From Methanoculleus sp. UBA77 (GTDB lineage Archaea > Halobacteriota > Methanomicrobia > Methanomicrobiales > Methanoculleaceae), in the NCBI GenBank assembly GCA_002499455.1, contig DALN01000011.1, positions 17,050 through 30,270 on the forward strand: a stretch of DNA of 13,221 nucleotides, in the 5' to 3' direction. Position numbers and translations under genes: made by a program. Below, in pieces: positions 12,631 through 13,221 of this stretch (position 1 is the stretch's first letter; every line of letters starts with the position of its first letter). The notes beneath the pieces were generated by a model, which saw only the letters and a program-made list of their open reading frames with translations, was not told the DNA's origin and searched no databases.

Positions 12631-13221
12631 GGCGGGAGATCCCCGTCGCCCGCCCGCTCGTCGGGGAGGAGGAGGCCGAGGCAGTCACCCGCGTGCTCCA
12701 GTCGGGGATGCTCGCCCAGGGCTCGGTTGTGACGGAGTTCGAGTCGCGGTTTGCGGAGTACTGCGGTGCAGCCCACGGGATCGCCGTCAACTCGGGGACC
12801 GCGGCGCTTCACGCGGCGCTGCTGGCCGCCGGCGTCGGGCCGTGGGACTCGGTGATCGTCCCGGCGTTCACGTTCTTCGCGACGGCCTCAAGCGTCTCGA
12901 TGTGCGGCGCAACCCCGCTCTTTGCCGACGTCGACCCGCAGACGTTCAACATCGACCCCGACTCGGTCGCGGACCTCATCCAGGGCGACACCCGGGCGGT
13001 CATCGGGGTTCACCTCTTCGGCCAGCCGTTCGACGTCGCCCCTCTCCGCGATATCTGCGACGACCGGGGGATCGTGCTCATCGAGGACGCGGCTCAGGCA
13101 CACGGCGCGGAGTACCACGGGAAGCGGGCGGGGAGCCTCGCCGACCTCGCCTGCTTCTCGTTCTACCCGACCAAGAACATGACCACGGGCGAAGGGGGTA
13201 TGGTCACGACCGGCGACGATG
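12627..13221 (+). CDS. DegT/DnrJ/EryC1/StrS-family PLP aminotransferase (partial, 3' end outside window)
   Basis: 198 codons are visible from the GTG at 12627, roughly the first half to two thirds of a protein usually near 360-400 residues. Family features: IPVARPLVGEEE at the start, NSGTAALHAALLAAG (phosphate-binding region), VIVPAFTFFATA, IEDAAQAHGA with Asp154 contacting the PLP ring nitrogen, and FYPTKNMTTGEGGM with the Schiff-base Lys183. These enzymes transfer an amino group from glutamate to keto-nucleotide sugars. The adjacent acyltransferase is the expected next enzyme. Perosamine-, WbpE- and PseC-type specificities cannot be separated from this fragment. The GTG overlaps the preceding stop by four bases. 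Confidence 0.9.
   Translation, partial: MRREIPVARPLVGEEEAEAVTRVLQSGMLAQGSVVTEFESRFAEYCGAAHGIAVNSGTAALHAALLAAGVGPWDSVIVPAFTFFATASSVSMCGATPLFADVDPQTFNIDPDSVADLIQGDTRAVIGVHLFGQPFDVAPLRDICDDRGIVLIEDAAQAHGAEYHGKRAGSLADLACFSFYPTKNMTTGEGGMVTTGDD

Overview
The window looks like a stretch of euryarchaeal chromosome from a high-GC methanogen of the order Methanomicrobiales; Methanoculleus is my best guess. The reasons are archaeal TATA-like promoters, a two-gene minimal SUF (SufC plus one SufB) Fe-S assembly pair, an archaeal GlmM/GlmU/GlmS set, strong GC3 bias and tightly overlapping genes. The genus is inferred from gene content and composition, not from a marker gene.

Layout, left to right. (1) Positions 1-438, minus strand: the N-terminal part of a helix-hairpin-helix protein, probably the front of a YprB-type RNase-H-like exonuclease. 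It diverges from (2) an LHPP/HDHD2-like HAD phosphatase at 558-1325 (+). (3) A convergent gap, 1326-1588, holds a repeat element of about 160 bp with an interrupted inverted repeat. (4) 1589-2485 (-) is a beta-class, probably N4-cytosine, DNA methyltransferase with no restriction enzyme next to it. A possible 51-residue ORF lies directly upstream (2527-2682, -). (5) A divergent control region, 2683-2921, leads into a compact plus-strand operon: sufC, sufB, pcm (protein isoaspartate repair), a cyclase/formamidase-family hydrolase, and an unrecognised Cys-rich protein (6037-6642). A T-tract follows at 6648-6654. (6) From 6680 to the right edge there is a second plus-strand operon for nucleotide-activated amino sugars: glmM, a two-domain GlmU, a diverged second GlmU-like gene, glmS, a left-handed beta-helix acyltransferase, and the first two thirds of a DegT-family PLP aminotransferase.

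How the genes fit together. GlmS makes glucosamine-6-P from fructose-6-P, GlmM converts it to glucosamine-1-P, and the first GlmU acetylates and uridylylates it to UDP-GlcNAc. The acyltransferase and aminotransferase at the right end suggest that UDP-GlcNAc is then turned into an amino or acetamido sugar for surface glycans (S-layer or archaellum N-glycans, or exopolysaccharide). The dehydrogenase and transferase genes that would confirm this are not in the window. The sufCB-pcm-cyclase-unknown operon looks like a housekeeping and repair unit; its last gene, with a C-x7-C-x3-C-x3-C cysteine cluster, is the least understood protein here.

The points most worth a second look are the interrupted palindromic repeat at 1370-1531, a composite upstream motif shared by two minus-strand promoters, overlapping dyads at the sufC promoter, the tandem GlmU paralogues in which the second appears to lack the acetyltransferase His, and the complete absence of CTAG from the window alongside an apparently solitary m4C-type methyltransferase.
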